Shown piece after piece: positions 24,301 through 37,691 of a stretch of DNA of 64,000 nucleotides (its first letter is position 1; every line of letters begins with the position of its first letter). The position numbers and the translations under genes are program-made. The DNA lies in NCBI GenBank assembly GCA_031763025.1, contig JASSKH010000001.1, forward strand, positions 12,627,102-12,691,101, in the 5' to 3' direction. The notes under the pieces were generated by a model. It made no database searches. It worked only from the letters and a program-made list of their open reading frames with translations, and had not been told where the DNA came from. This stretch comes from Macrocystis pyrifera (taxonomy: Eukaryota; Sar; Phaeophyceae; Laminariales; Laminariaceae).

Positions 24301-24865
24301 CGCGGTTCGAATCTCCTATTCGCCTTATGTAAGTGAACGCTATGAAGGGTAAATGAGTATAAACGTGAAGTCATTGCACAACACTGAACGTCATGGCCAA
24401 CGTTTCCTGGCCACTACAACCGTCATGTCCCCCCGTACATGAAGAAGTGCTGACTATAGAGAGATGCTGCAGTGTAGATAAATATGTAGCATTAACATTA
24501 TTAGCAGTATGCGACATCTCATAATTAACATACGTTACCGATAGTGGTACGCATCGCTCTGGCCGCACTGCGACCTAGGTTAGCAAAAAAAGTGAAGAGC
24601 GTGATTGTAGATACGTGTGTGCCTATACGCAAATTGTTGGTTTGCCTCCCATCTCACCTATCACAGTTTGTTGGAGTACAGCTCGTCTGGCGGTGAGGGG
24701 GGGAATCAACGTGCTATAACAACGCTAACTATTGTCCATGCTGTGCACCATGTCAGCTAGAGATCTACCCCTCTTTGTCCGCCGGTGTATTTATCCGAGT
24801 ATTGCCTCCGTGGGTGCTTCTACAAACCTCGTTTCGTTGTTCAGGTGCAGTTCTGGGTGGAGTAA
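21396..24865 (+). pseudogene. Discoidin-like secreted protein gene, copy B (frameshifted)
   Basis: Exons are 21396-21453 (signal peptide as in A), 22522-22956 and 24845-24865 (VQFWVE, stop). All splice sites are conserved (CAG|GTATGT, TTTCAG, GAG|GTGCGT, TTCAG). Exon 2 is 435 nt instead of 437: relative to A, two C are missing at about 22789-22790, after the codons for GDEN. The downstream frame then reads a basic, unrelated tail to a stop near 22920, losing the second half of the domain. The region after the lesion is intact in the other frame. The lesion is single and young, so a sequencing error, or a functional allele elsewhere, is possible. S44 replaces N44 of the other copies. Confidence 0.82.
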
Positions 24866-25540
24866 CACTTCTCATCATTCTTCAAGGACTGGATACCGTT
24901 TAGCTGGGACGCCGCGACGTGTTGGCATGTGTTACATCGTACGTCCTTGTTCCGTGTTTCGCAATAGCCTGCTTGGATCGTCAGCGTGCAGAATATACAG
25001 CCTTGGATATGACGTGCTAATCTGAGTGACGATATATTTCATCACGGGGGTGCACTAAACGGCGTACCTACAGTCGACGTGTGATGGCATCTGCACTCTC
25101 TTGATTCCACGTGTGGATGTTTGGGGGTTGGGGTTGGTGAACAGTGGAATGGAGATTTCGTCGGCTGCAAGACGCCGGTGTAGACCAAACGTGCGTCACA
25201 CTTTACCCATCGGTTTAACGTTTGGTGGGGAGAAACGCAGCACTGTCACGGCAAGGTTTTCTGTCAGAAATGGCATGTACTTGAGTAAGGTAAATTTCAC
25301 GGAACCTATTTGTATCGCTGAGGCATACAGTGCAAATTTCTAGCTATAGTGAAAGAACTATAGTGACTGAGGAGATGTGCACCTAAGCACGGCGGTTGTG
25401 TTATGAATATGTGGAGGAGGCGTCGGTAGTACACAGAGGGGGGAATCATGAAGTGTATTCGATTCTGCATGTTCAAGTAACCACGAAAACACGAAAATAT
25501 CAATAAACAAAGGAAATCATTATTGTCTTCAAATGTCGAC
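24866..25540 (+). other. Short 3' tail of unit B
   Basis: It matches the start of the other tails (24866-25330), then ends abruptly; the array resumes with the next upstream block. At about 650 bp it is much shorter than the 3-4 kb tails of C, D and E, which implies a deletion. No gene is supported. Confidence 0.45.
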
Positions 25541-27049
25541 AAGCTCAAGATAAACCGAGAGACGCAACGGTTTCAACTACTGTAGCATTATTTGGGATGA
25601 TTTACGCTCACAGACCTGGCTACAAGGACGTTTTCGGTGCTAACCGCCGTTGTTTGTCAATCCTGCTGTGCCTGTCGGACGTATAGAGTGTGCTACAATA
25701 TAGAACTTGCCGTACTTATCGACGCCATAAAACACATAATCGATAGTGTAGGACATGGCACCAACACATCTTGAAATCTTTACTACTTCATGATGTTTGA
25801 GATCGAGGGCGCGAAACGGGCGGTCACGAACAATCTCCGTAAGAGTGCGCGACGAAAACGACAAAGTAACAAAGCCTTGATGACAACGTCCGCGCAAACG
25901 AAATATACAAGAACAACATGTTCGACTACAAGGAAGGGCTACGGTAGCCAGCTCCCGGATCTTGGTAGCCTCCTCTGTACGTTTGAGGAGATCTTCGCAA
26001 ACCCAAAACTGAACTGAATTCTTCGGCTAGGGAAACAAAGACGACACACCGATGTACGGAACTTTGTGCGAATACAACGTGGGTGTTGTTGATAAATGCC
26101 TACGAAACAATGCAGACCTCGAACTGAATGAACGAATCCTAAAGAATAGCTACAATAGTTTTGAACGAAAACGGTTGTGCAAGACATATTGTCTAAATGG
26201 GATTTCAGGTGAAGAACCCCGTTAATCAGAACGAGTTCTCTCAATAATCCGTACTACCCATTTCGTGGTACGCGACAGATGGTTGAGGCCAATTTTTTGA
26301 GAATAAGTACTACATATATGGTCGTATAGTACGTACCAGGTATTCGTTAACAGCAGTAACCGGGTTGGCTGTTGTAAACCCCCCAGTCTTGCTCACGGAA
26401 ATAGCTACTGGAGTGGGGCGTGACGCTTGGTTTTGACGGAAACCTCTTTAATTTTTGTCTAACACGTTACCACGTTGTGTGTACGTTCATTCGTACATTA
26501 TTGCAATTTCTCCCATAGACGGCTTGACGTCCCCGCCTAATCCGTGAATGAAGAGGGACGGCAGAGACCAGAACAAGTCAGCGTCGAAATTGAGGAAATC
26601 ATAATAATATCAAGTTATCCATGTTAACTATCCGGCTTCTTTTTCAAATGCGGATTGTTAACTATAAATAGTTGATCCCTAAAATTTTAACAGGCAACCA
26701 ACAAGGTGATGCGAACATGAATTCATTTTGCCCGCCCCGTCGTGTCCGGAAACTGTGAGGCGCACGCCACCGCTGGGCGTTTTTTGCTGTTTCCAAACAG
26801 ACCTTGTAAGCGAATCAATGGTCGTCCACATTTCGCATGCTAAATTGTAAAGATCATCCACGTATATTATACTATGAGACTAAATTTTCATGTAGTGTAT
26901 ACATTGCGACAGAACAAACGTGCCAATGTCAGGGTGAATAGTGTCACATCAGTATTGAAGTCAATAAACAAAAGGTATGAGTACCCACGAAGTATATGTA
27001 TAACAACAGATATATGCATATAATATCAGGTATGTTGGAACAATGTAAG
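25541..27049 (+). repeat. Diverged upstream block and 5' flank of unit C
   Basis: 25565-26250 aligns with 840-1540 of unit 1 and more closely with 35245-35960 of unit D; both share a GAGGAG.TT stretch and TTCGGCTA. 26690-26870 is a weak counterpart of 2040-2200. No gene is supported. Confidence 0.5.
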
Positions 27050-27268
27050 GCTGACCCACATATACATGTCAAGAGAATGACCGAGGTCGAAACAAAGGTG
27101 AAAACAATTGAAGCAACCGAGTCGCAAAATTCGTGCAAAGTTAGCATGACGAACACCACATCGCCAATCGTTCCGATCGTTGAATACGGGGTGAAAATGT
27201 GCGTTTTTGCACCACGGACGGAGTTGACCGTAGCGCAGACATTTACTGCAGTTTGTGGAACGTACTGC
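27050..27268 (+). other. Conserved 75-codon block, copy in unit C (73 codons)
   Basis: It is in frame with the unit 1 and B copies (CKVSMTN.TSP and QTFTAVCG are shared) with a 6-nt in-frame deletion, and is followed by TAA at 27269. The overlapping minus frame is also open (VFVMLTLHEFCD). Confidence 0.4.
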
Positions 27269-27870
27269 TAAATCCGAAAATAGTTTTAATACCTGCTATT
27301 ACGGGGGTACATAGTTAATAGGACCTATGGTATACATAAAAACCTATATGTTTACCTATTTTTACCAACAAAATTTGGTGCCGTTAACTACGGACCCCCG
27401 TAATATATATACCAGGTATCTACCCTCAGTAGTATGAACTAGTATGAGGGAGTTGATGGGTGAAAAAAAACAAGTACCGTGGTAACTTGCTAAAGTTAAT
27501 TTTCGCGCTGCTGCTATTGGGTACAACATATGCACCAAGTAGTTCCACTATGTTCAAACTAAAGCATGTGCACGAAATAATCTCCATATACCACAACCAA
27601 AATTTAAAATTGTTAATAAAACTCCATAAACTGTATTATACAGAAGGGGCAAACAAGTTACAGTCACACCTGGAATTTCGTGCATTGTTCTTCTGGACAC
27701 TAGGTACATTGTCCGTACGTAGCACGCTTGACCATAAGAGTAAGAGCAATGCAACTACTCCAACAAAAAAATTGCATAATTATTTTAGATGGCCTACTCT
27801 TCAGTTCCGTTGGGACTGCACTCCCGTTGTGGGCAGAAAGACACTTCAAAAAAGAGGCAGCACGATGCTT

Positions 27871-27892
27871 GCGGCGGGTGTCCCTCGTGACG
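27871..27892 (+). promoter_or_regulatory. Conserved upstream GC-rich element, gene C
   Basis: It matches the gene A element except for two substitutions (GTGTCCCTCGTGACG here) and lies 372 bp before the ATG in an otherwise strongly diverged flank. Confidence 0.4.
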
Positions 27893-28087
27893 CCATATAC
27901 CACCACGACGACAGCTATAAGGGTCGTACTAGTATTTGCGATTGCTACACGAGTTTGGTCGAACCTGTAACAAGTGCTACTCGATAAACCGAAGAAACAG
28001 ACAACCTCTTCATAGTACTACCCCTGAACAAAATACCATTATCTCCGAAGGCCCACCAAGACACGGTTGTCACTCCGCTATGTGGAA

Positions 28088-28242
28088 AACGTAATTGTGG
28101 TCACAGACACGAAGAACTAAATATGTCTACGCGCCGACAGCAACGACTTGACTGTACACGCTATCCTACTACTCGTTTCTCATATCAAAACCACAACCTC
28201 ACCTACGTCTTAGGCCATACGTCTATCCAAGACTCTGTCATC
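28088..28242 (+). promoter_or_regulatory. Proximal promoter / 5' leader, gene C
   Basis: It shares AATTGTGGTC, GCCGACAGCAACGA and the terminal GACTCTGTCATC-ATG with the other copies, but is the most diverged of the set. Confidence 0.4.
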
Positions 28243-31200
28243 ATGCATGCGTTCGCTATCCTGGCCACCATCTACACTGTCACAGTTGGCACCGCGAGAG
28301 GTAAGAATTCGCTAGTAGTTGCTCAGAAACACTGCATGTACAGCAGTTATATGTACGAGACGAGAATAGACGTCCACGTTTCACAAGTGCGTTATACACA
28401 GCTTTATATTGAAGAAACTGGTCAAGTCTAATAGTTGCTGTGATGATGCTTGTCGCAAGCTCTGTTTAGAAAACCAGATAAAAAAACACTGCACGTCCTG
28501 TCCTAGAAGGTGTGAGTGTTGACAAGAGCAGTTTCAAGTGTGAGTCTTCGCATTTGGAAGGACGAAGTTTAGCATTCACGCAGGTATGCTATACGCTCGT
28601 GCGTTTCACTAGTTTTCCAGCAGTGTAGAAGTTCGAAAATCACTAGAAGATAATGTATGGAGTGTTGAAGCTTATACCCCGCGCTACCCTGTGCTATTGA
28701 AACTGTAATTAATTTTTATCGCTGGCATATCGTACGCCAATATTTTAGCCTGTTTGAAACCACATGTCTGGGGACTACTCAAAATAAAAATATATCGATC
28801 ATGCATGTACCTGTCTGTTTTCAATATATACCGCTGACGATGTTTAGACATCTACAAGGCCAACTGCAGAGCGCATTTGTGCAATGGGTTGGTTCAGGGC
28901 AGACTATTTTGAATGGTCCCACGTGAAGGGTACAATAAGAATCCAAACCACGAAAGTTGTAGTCCTAGTCGATCAGTACGAACACGGATCACACATTAAA
29001 TCAGCACGCATGGACAACCTAATCACTTGTATTACACTATCCCCAACCACCTGTCACAAACCACCGCCTCCGTTCCAGCCCTCGTAGAGGCCGCCGACAG
29101 GACCTGGGCCGACGTGGACGCAAATGGGTACGACACGCGGACATCTGGGAATGGCTGCAGCCCGAAAGGCTGCGTACCCTACAACACCCGGGACAACGAT
29201 ATCTGGGCCAACTCTCGCTGGTCTTGCAAGGGAGACATCCTCGACAGCTCAGATGAAGACGATGGGTGCTGCATCACTTATTCCTTCGAAGTAGCTCAAG
29301 ACATTGTCAGCATGAGTATCGCCTTCCACAAGGGGGACGAGAACACTCGGACGCTGGACGTGTTCAACAACGGCAAACACCACAGCACCACCACGTCCAG
29401 CGGCAAGACGTTTGGCTACCAGTACTTCAACCTGTACACCGACGAAACCAAGGACATCAAGCTCTGCCTCGACGACCCTAGGTGGTACACTGACGTCTGG
29501 CTGAGCATCACCGACGTGTGTCACGGGATAATAGTCTAGTATATCAGTGGATAGTTTCACTCGCATACGTAATGAACAACTTGAATGACAATAGTCAATG
29601 CTTGCGAAGTACATACCAGAAAATTACAAACGAAAAATAATAAGCAACCATGATGCAGGTTTGACGCAGTCCAAACTGAAAAAAAAAAACGTTTATTTTT
29701 TTTTCAAAATAACGCCAAGGATGATCGTACAGCGTGTTGCGCAACTCTAAAATATGTATCCGTGAAGGTTGTGTATTTAACTGTTTTGAATCCGTTCCGG
29801 AATAACAAGAGTTCGGATACCAACATTCGTAGGTATTCAATCTGTTCAGTTTTCGTCGGCAGATATAGTTATCAGTGAGTTTATCACATGATCATTGCAT
29901 ATCTGTGGTCGCTAAGCTATTATCTTGTGCAGCACCGAGGAAAACAAAATATATTTCACAAACGTTAAAGCCTGTATATGTATGGTGTCGATGCAACTCA
30001 TTCTGGGGATGCCAGAAACGGAAGTAATAATCCCAATTACGTTCATCATTCCTCGCACACCCATCGCTATCGCGCGAGATGTTGCGGGTTTCCCTTGTAC
30101 CGTATCTGACACAGCAGGCAAGCGGGGTTGTAAGGTTTCGTCCGCATGAAATAGTTAAAATATTTGCTAGTTGCGTATTCAGCTTGGAAGAGGTTTTGCT
30201 CTGGGGACTTGTAAACGGCTTGGATAGTGGGCTCATCGATACTAGATAGAAATGCTCCGGAGGTAGACATTCCGACATATTGACACAAATATAACGGAAC
30301 GGTACATCTACTGTGAATCTGCACTTTCTGTGTGTGGCTGCCACACACACACCTCTATTTGCAGCAGATATGGCGGGTTCCAACGTGGGGCTTTCGCTGC
30401 CGCTACGTAGCAAGGATCCCATCCGTGCCAGCGAGGGGCAATAATCAGTGATACCCTGCAACAGTCTCATTATCAGCCTAACGTCAACCCAGAAAGAACT
30501 CATCGAACTAATTCATCACCGTCGTTGTGAACTAGCATTACTTCTTCCTGCTCGCCGAAGGTTGCGAAAATACAACATCAGCTGGTTATCGAGGCACAAG
30601 CTCAGTGGATACTACATGTTTGATGTCGAACGCATCGAAAGCAGCAGTGTACCGGAAGTTATACGACACGGTACACGACTGTTCTGCAGCGATATACTCA
30701 CTGTCTAGTTTCTTCGTGGACTTGGTGTTTGTCGAACAAACCCACGACCCAGCGTTTGGGTCTCCCCTTGTCTCGTTCGAGGGGAGAGTCATGAAACTTG
30801 CGGAACTAAACACGTATATATATATATATATCTTCTCTCCTTTCTCGTTACTCATTTATTTTCTCTTTTTCCTTTCTTTTTTTACGAGTGTACATATAAT
30901 ACGATGGATCTGTTCCTGGTGTAACTTGTCCGAAACCGATACGGGACGATATATCACAGCTCGTTGAACCGGTCCACTTACGAACTGATGTGATGCTGTC
31001 GTGCCTCCCATTTTGTAGTCGCTTGGATGCTCTTGTCGAAATGTTTGCGACAGCCTGGTGTTGTTACCACAGTGCAGGAGTCCAGGGAAGTGAGCCCATG
31101 TCAGGACATATTCACCATCTTCATCAAATCGAGTGACACACTTCCTGGCAACCATAAGAGTCATCGGCCTGCCTTTACGTGGCCGCGTTCGCCAACCTGA

Positions 31201-31721
31201 TATTGGAGCTCATGAGAGTATACTCCGTGGTTCGGGCTTAAAAAACAAACGGACGCCGGACTTTACTTTAGTTGGATGTATACCTTGCCCGTCACGCTAG
31301 TTTGCCACACCTACCGACAGCGACGTAATAGCTCAGTATCAATCGTGATTATTTTTATTTTGGCAATGCTCGCAGTTGTTGACATTTAATGATAGTCAAC
31401 ATTATCTACAGTAGTACGTGTCGCTCCTTACGTACTGGAACTACATTCTGACATGTCTGTTGTTCGAACATTTGATTATTGACGCGTGCTGGCACTAGAG
31501 TTGTTGATTTTCCTCTCACATCACGGTCCCGAGTACATCTCGTCTGGCATCGGGGGGGGAGTGGACTCACTGCATCAATCCCAATATCCTTGATTTCTGT
31601 GGACGATGTCACCTACTGAATTTGCCACTGTTAGGCTGTCGATTGCTTTACCCAACGTTTTCCCCTCTATATGCGTTTACAACGTCGCTGTGTTGTTCAG
31701 GTGCAGTTCTGGGTGGAGTAA
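28243..31721 (+). CDS. Secreted discoidin/CBM32-like single-domain protein, copy C (3 exons)
   Basis: Exons are 28243-28300, 29079-29515 and 31701-31721, giving 171 codons plus stop, all in frame. Exon 1 encodes MHAFAILATIYTVTVGTAR and ends at GAG|GTAAGA, the strongest donor of the family. Intron 1 is only 778 bp. The exon-2 domain differs from copy A at 13 of 145 residues (for example R29W, V30A, Y88S, K90E, D132G, E165D) and keeps all six cysteines, the acidic DSSDEDDG loop and the AFHKGDE motif. Intron 2 (29516-31700, donor GTGTGT) is hard to align with that of A, so the exons are far better conserved than the introns. The expected role is an extracellular carbohydrate-binding protein; the ligand is unknown. 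This is the most diverged copy that is still intact. Confidence 0.85.
30815..30831. repeat. (TA)n microsatellite
   Basis: About eight TA units lie within intron 2 of gene C, followed by a pyrimidine-rich stretch. Nothing else is notable. Confidence 0.8.
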
Positions 31722-34700
31722 CACCTTTAATGGGTTTTTCAAGGTCTGCATACCGTGTGGGTGGGAAACCATTACGTTTTCTTTTAAAGTTCGGTATCTG
31801 TCGGAATGTTGTTTCTCGCTTTTGCGGTGCTGCTATCGTAAGAGAGTAAGCTTCCTTACCCTTGCATCGAGCATGCGGACCTCGCCGTCCATCGGTTCCA
31901 TCGACGGGGTTTCAACAAGGGGCGGTCATAGTTGTCTGAAAGTGTCTGCGCTAACTGGCTTCGATGTCAAGCTCATTAGGCCTGAAGAACAGTATAGTGT
32001 AGTGTTCGTTAACTATACGGCTTGTGTGTCGTTACGAAGAAAACCACAGTTTGCACGTCGATTACTTGTTTGCTCGGGAATTGGTTTTGTAGTACCATCA
32101 CGGCGGGGGCAGGACCAATGGCCGCAGCCTCATGATTGACAGTTTGAGCAAACATGTACCAAGTACAACCAATGGAAGATGATGTGTAGTGTATGTGTCG
32201 TTGTGGAAAATCGAGCATACAGCTGCCTATTATGAAGTGTGCCACACGCACAGAAGCATGGTTATTAAATATGGAATATGCTGAGGGGTGTCCGATGCGC
32301 GAGTGAGAGAAAGCCGCTGTGGAGTAAGTGTGCACGTTGTCGCTACCCCCCCATGTTTGCTCGCAAACAACGAGAAGGCGTTAGATAGGAATGGAATAGG
32401 GTCGGCTACGTCGCGCTACGGTTGTCCGCTCACGGGGAGCGAATTGAGACATACAAACAATCTCGCACCTTCAAATAGTTGATGCAGTGGCTTCGTCCGT
32501 GCGCACTGTTTCGTTTGCCTTTGAGCCATTGCAAAACACTGCTTGGTCGGCATCGTGCCTGAGTACGGTGGTTTAGCACCTAATATCTACGATCGCGATT
32601 AGCGGCTTTGTAGGGTCGCTGTTGTTGGTTGTGCTAATGTTATCAAAGATGATCCGCGTGCTCACCATTCAAAGAGCTACAGTATTCGTCTTGGTCCATA
32701 CACGAGGCCAATGATGCCTCGGACCTTTTCCACGCACGTTGATTGGAACGGGGCATGTTAGCTCTGCCACGGGCATTTTTTTTTCTCACTACCACCGCGA
32801 TGAGAACATCAATGGCACCTCAATTGATTTACAGAAACGCTTTCCGCCACATTTCCGTCGACACCCCATAGCCTCTGTCGGTTGTTCGAACAAAATGTGT
32901 GACTCTATCCTGAAGCACAGGAGGTCGATCGAACGGTGTTGTGTTCTTGGCACGAATCTGATGCTTGTGTAGACAAGACCAAATCGTTTAGACATAAACG
33001 GCAATCTTCACAGCATATTCGTGCCGATGCGCAATAATTACAACGCTGTTGCCTACGCCATGATCCGACTTCGTTCCGTGTATAAGCGAAACGCTCTAAA
33101 CAGAATAGTACGCACCGTAAGCTCTGTGCGGGGTATTTCTTTCAACGAGTTTCTTTTGTAGTTTGTGTCTGGCTGGTGATATACCAACTTGACGAGCTTT
33201 CGAGGCATGCATCTGTCTTTGTTTCTAGTGGTCATAGATGGACCTACGGATTTTATTTTTCCATTCGTGACGAAACGGTCTCTCCATTTTTTCCTCGGCT
33301 ATCGTACACAACCGAGGAAGTTGGTCCGTTCAGCTTGGTATCGAGTATTCGAACAATCAGGTTTCTCATCGAACAAATGTTTTCCAGGTTTCTAGTGCAA
33401 AGTGACTGCATAAAAACATACACCGTGATCTCAATGTCAACATTTCCATACGATCCATAAACACGAATACCTACACGGCCCCACCTTATACCCGGTATAC
33501 AGTTATCCATAATTTCTTCGTTTATTCACAAAATATTTTTACCTTTGTTTAGTGGCCAGACAGTGAGCTACCCCATTACACCGGCCATGCCAGCTCGTCC
33601 ACAGGAACGTTCGTTTCGAAACGATTGTACCTCATGTTATCATGCACCAGAGACGAGCGGTACTCCCGTCGTTCACGATGGACAGATATCTGCCTTAGTT
33701 AGCGTGTAAATCATGACGGAGTATCAACTGTGTTCATCTGTGTTTAGGAGATCGCTCGCACGATATATTTCCAGGTGGAACGTCCAGACAAGACAGGCGC
33801 GAGCCGGGCAGTCCTTAGGTCTGGACATCGTATCACATTGTTTGACTGAACAACCTCACGGGAAAAGGCTGACACATGCTACTCCGTTGTTCCACACAGG
33901 TATAGGTACGTGCGGCAGAGCTATCTGCTCGTGGTCGCAGTCGATACGCTGCTTGTGCCGTGGTTAACAAAAAGGTCGACGCGAAACTAGTAGTGCTGTG
34001 GCCTTGTACGCTCCGCTCAGCCCCATACACGTATCCTTTGAGGAAGCCAGTCGGCTAGATGTATAGTTGACATTGCCCCTTCGACCCTACGCCATATATT
34101 TTATGGAATCCCTTGGATCCGTAACCACAATATCCTACACACCTATATTTTACATTGACGTGGGCAAGCTAGCAACAAGTACCTTAGGAAACCGTGAGTG
34201 CAAGGCCATGTTGACATGTGTTCCTGCTGGAATGGCTGGTCGGGTCGAGGTGCCAGTAGTTCGAGCGTACATCCACTAATGCGTGTGGTATCTATGCAGC
34301 AACAATGTACACGTAGGAAAACGGAGAAGTGTAACAAGTAACCCCTGTTGATGGCATGTTGTCTAAGCATCTCGTATATCTACGGAGACAAACTTTTCGG
34401 TTGTCGCGGGGCAGCGTCGGCTCATCATGCCGTAGGCATGCGTGAACTACAAGGTCCAGACGAGTTTCACAATAGTGCGACGAGTGAACGGCGATGCACT
34501 CGATACACTGCCATTGATTCAGTACAGCACCCCAACGCGCCGAGCATGTAAATTATCCATACAAATAACCCGTCGCACAGGAGTACGGTGGCTACATATG
34601 CAGATGACCAATAACGTTCCCTGGTTGCGATTGGGAATTATAGTCCACTCCGTGTATTTATGTGCTTATTGTATCGGGCTTCAACCCAAGTTGATGCCGA

Positions 34701-35080
34701 GCTGTACAACTTGAATGGTACTACAGTGTTGCTGAATTTTGCATCACATTTAGGATAAATATCAAATACCATGAATATCAGACATTTCAATGTACAGGTC
34801 AAACTTGATATGCCTGTGCACGCTTTACGATGGTAAAACCTCCGGAAGTTAGCCCTGTATAGTACTGGGTCGTTCCAGGTATGCTTGTTCAAGTTTTGAT
34901 AAGACCTCCCGTGTTCTGACACAGTCATTCGAGACTAGTCTTGCAGCTTTCCGAAACACCCCTAACGTATTTCCCGATCAATATCAATCACACCCCGTAT
35001 CAGGTGCATTTCATCGTCTGCTGCAGGTGCACGAAACGCTTGACTCATTCACCCCTCCAGCTCTGAGCAAAAGCAAAACA
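31722..35080 (+). other. 3' tail of unit C, no gene supported
   Basis: It is diverged-homologous to the tails of E and D (for example 33560-33670 with 17316-17430 and 46840-46945; 34150-34290 with 17880-18010). A 177-codon frame (31606-32139) begins in intron 2, runs through exon 3 in a different frame and is within chance length. Confidence 0.45.
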
Positions 35081-37691
35081 TAACACGGGAGTCGGCGCGC
35101 AATTCAACACCTCGGTGCGTTAGAAATATAACCTCAGTTTATCAAACCATGCGTGTGTACGTAACCACGAGCATGCGAAAATATTAATGAACAAAGCAAC
35201 TCCATCTTGTTTAGAAACTTTCACATGCTCCATTAAAAACCAAGAGACCAATCGATTTGAACTGTTGTAGAAACGTTGGAGGTGGTTTACTGACATAGAC
35301 GTGACTAGCTTTGATATTGGTAGCCACAGATACTTACCAAACCTGATGTACCAATCGGAGGCGTACAAAATCAATAACCTTCCATGCCCATCGACCGCAT
35401 AAAACATGTAACCCATCCATAGTGATGCAAGTGGGGCAAAACACTTCCGTAAGGTTTTAGTATTAATAGTTCATGATACCTGTAGCGCAGGGCACATGAC
35501 GGGCGGACATGAAGAACTCCGCAGGGGTGCACTGCATAAATACACAACGACAATACGTCACAAAAAGGTACGCGCGGATTTAACAAGTATCAACAACAAG
35601 AGGTTTGACGGCAAGGGCTACGACGAAGCTAGCACCTGCATCTCGGTAGCCTTTGTACGTGCTTGAGGAGTTTCATACCAACACAAAACTATGTTGATCG
35701 CTTCGGCTACAAGAGCAAAATGACACACCGATATGTCCCAACAAATATATCAATGTGCTGTTGCAAAGTGGTTCAGAAATGTTGTAGGCCTTGAGTCAAA
35801 TGAACAAATATCTTTTGGAGGAATTAGATTAAAACGTAAACGATTGTCCAGTACATTCAGCCCACCGGGTTTGCAAGGTGAAGAGCTCCGTCGGTCAGAA
35901 ACAGACATTTCGGACACGAAGCGTTACTACCCATTTCGTGGTACGCTTCTAGTGGCTGAGACTGCTCCTGGAATCTCCGTACGATATTCGAATGTCGCAT
36001 ACTTGTTTACATCTGCATCACACTTGGTTGTTATAGAACCCCCTTTAATGAACCGCGAAATGAGTACTGCATTGGGGGGTCGAAGCTAGTATTTGACGTG
36101 AACCCCTCTCACCTTCATCCACTAAAATACGGTGTTGTGTATACGTGCACACGTATGTTGCTGCATCCGTCGTGAGGGTTGCTCGCCCATCTAACTCATT
36201 CCGTGATTCAAGGGGGAGAATGGAGAAATAACCAGGATTAATAACTGTTGGGATAGAAGAACCCGCAAGAGTATCATGTTGACCACGTTTTCTCGCTACG
36301 TGGTCAAATATGCCATGCGATCTAGATGATCGGACACTTTCTCAAAGGCAGCCAGCAAGGTGCTAAGAATATGTGTCGAGTTTGATCGCGCCGTCATGCA
36401 CGGAAACGGTAGGTCGCAAGTCACATCGCAGCTGGTTAAGCATGCTGTTTCTCCCCGCTGTTGTGGCAAACCACGCAGTACAAGTGAATCGACGGTCGTC
36501 TACATCGCGTATGCTTATATTCCAACCTTGGTCAACGTTAACATAAGCTCCATTTCCCGCATGTGCTGCATATGTCGCGAAAGAACAAACGGGACAGCAT
36601 CATAGTCCTTTGTGTCACAGCAGTACCTACAATCAATGCACATAGGATACAAGCACACACGAAGACATCATACATCACGCATACCACATCAGGCATTCCA
36701 TAGGGCTAGTTGGAGCGACCCGATGGGACAGAAGCATGCTTGTGTCGATTCAATGTACATCTCTTTGTTTACTATGTTTGTAGCTGTAGGTCTTAGGAGT
36801 CTCAATATGTTCTGTACACCGGTATCACATACAATAAATCGGATGGTATGATGCCGCGATGAAAGCATAAAGTACATGGTACGATGGTGCTACTGTTAAC
36901 ATAGGAATTTGAGTTGTACATACTACTGTATTGTTTACAAGAATTCTTGTGGTGCCTATGTTTATGTAAGAGTTAGAGTTGTATAGATTGTTTTGTCTGC
37001 ATAGGAATTGGTATGGTACGGCGGATTACATAGATATTTGTCTGGCTTTTGGAGGTTAGGACGCTGTAGGGTATCTATGACCACGATTATGGTGATGAAT
37101 AACATGAGCATGCCCTCTCGGTCGAGTCAGCAATTGAAAAATCAACTAGAGGCGCCCAAACGAAATCGTGCGCCCGATGTTGGGTTTTCTGAACATCCGT
37201 ATGATGTACTCACAGTGGACGCGGACTAGGGGATGAGAACATTTCATCCTCGGGGCTTTCGGCGGTAATAAAGCGAGTACCCGGGTACTCGTTCATTACT
37301 CGCGAGTTGGCGGGTACTCTGACTCCAATTACTAACGAGTGTGGAAGTGCTACTTGTGGCCGTCACGAGTTGTGGTAAAATGAGTTTGTACTCGGGAGTA
37401 CACGTGTTTGTTCATCCTACGGTAGAGGTTCATCCTAGGTTTTCTGAGTCCCTACGTCCCATGGGGGCATTTACCACGGATTGTAACGGGCACAAACACA
37501 TGTATGCGACTGATGCTATAAGCATCTCGCACGTGTACGTGTGCATTATGACCAACGGTGTCAAGCACAAGGTATACATACTCATCCTTTGTCTGACCCC
37601 CAAGAAGAACGCGTGGTGGCTCGGATTTATTTTTTTCAGGGAATGTGGCACCTGTTTATTGTGTTGTTGCAGAACTCCTCAAGGGTAAAGC
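35081..37691 (+). repeat. Diverged upstream block and 5' flank of unit D
   Basis: 35245-35960 aligns with 25565-26250 and 840-1540; 36030-36540 aligns with 19129-19450; 36600-36700 aligns with 26930-27030. Homology is then lost, so the conserved 75-codon block is not found here. The part 36700-37690 holds nothing I recognise. Confidence 0.45.

Noticed and set aside
24240..24340. tRNA-like segment in intron 2 of B (TGGCTAAGAGGA and GGTTCGAATCTCC)
   Set aside because: No acceptor or anticodon stem could be drawn, and the homologous segment of copy A (7545-7630) lacks the B box. It may be chance or a very old tRNA-derived remnant.
29892..30503. 203-codon minus-strand open frame in intron 2 of gene C
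   Set aside because: By a rough stop-frequency estimate about one frame this long is expected by chance, and paralogous introns do not keep it open.
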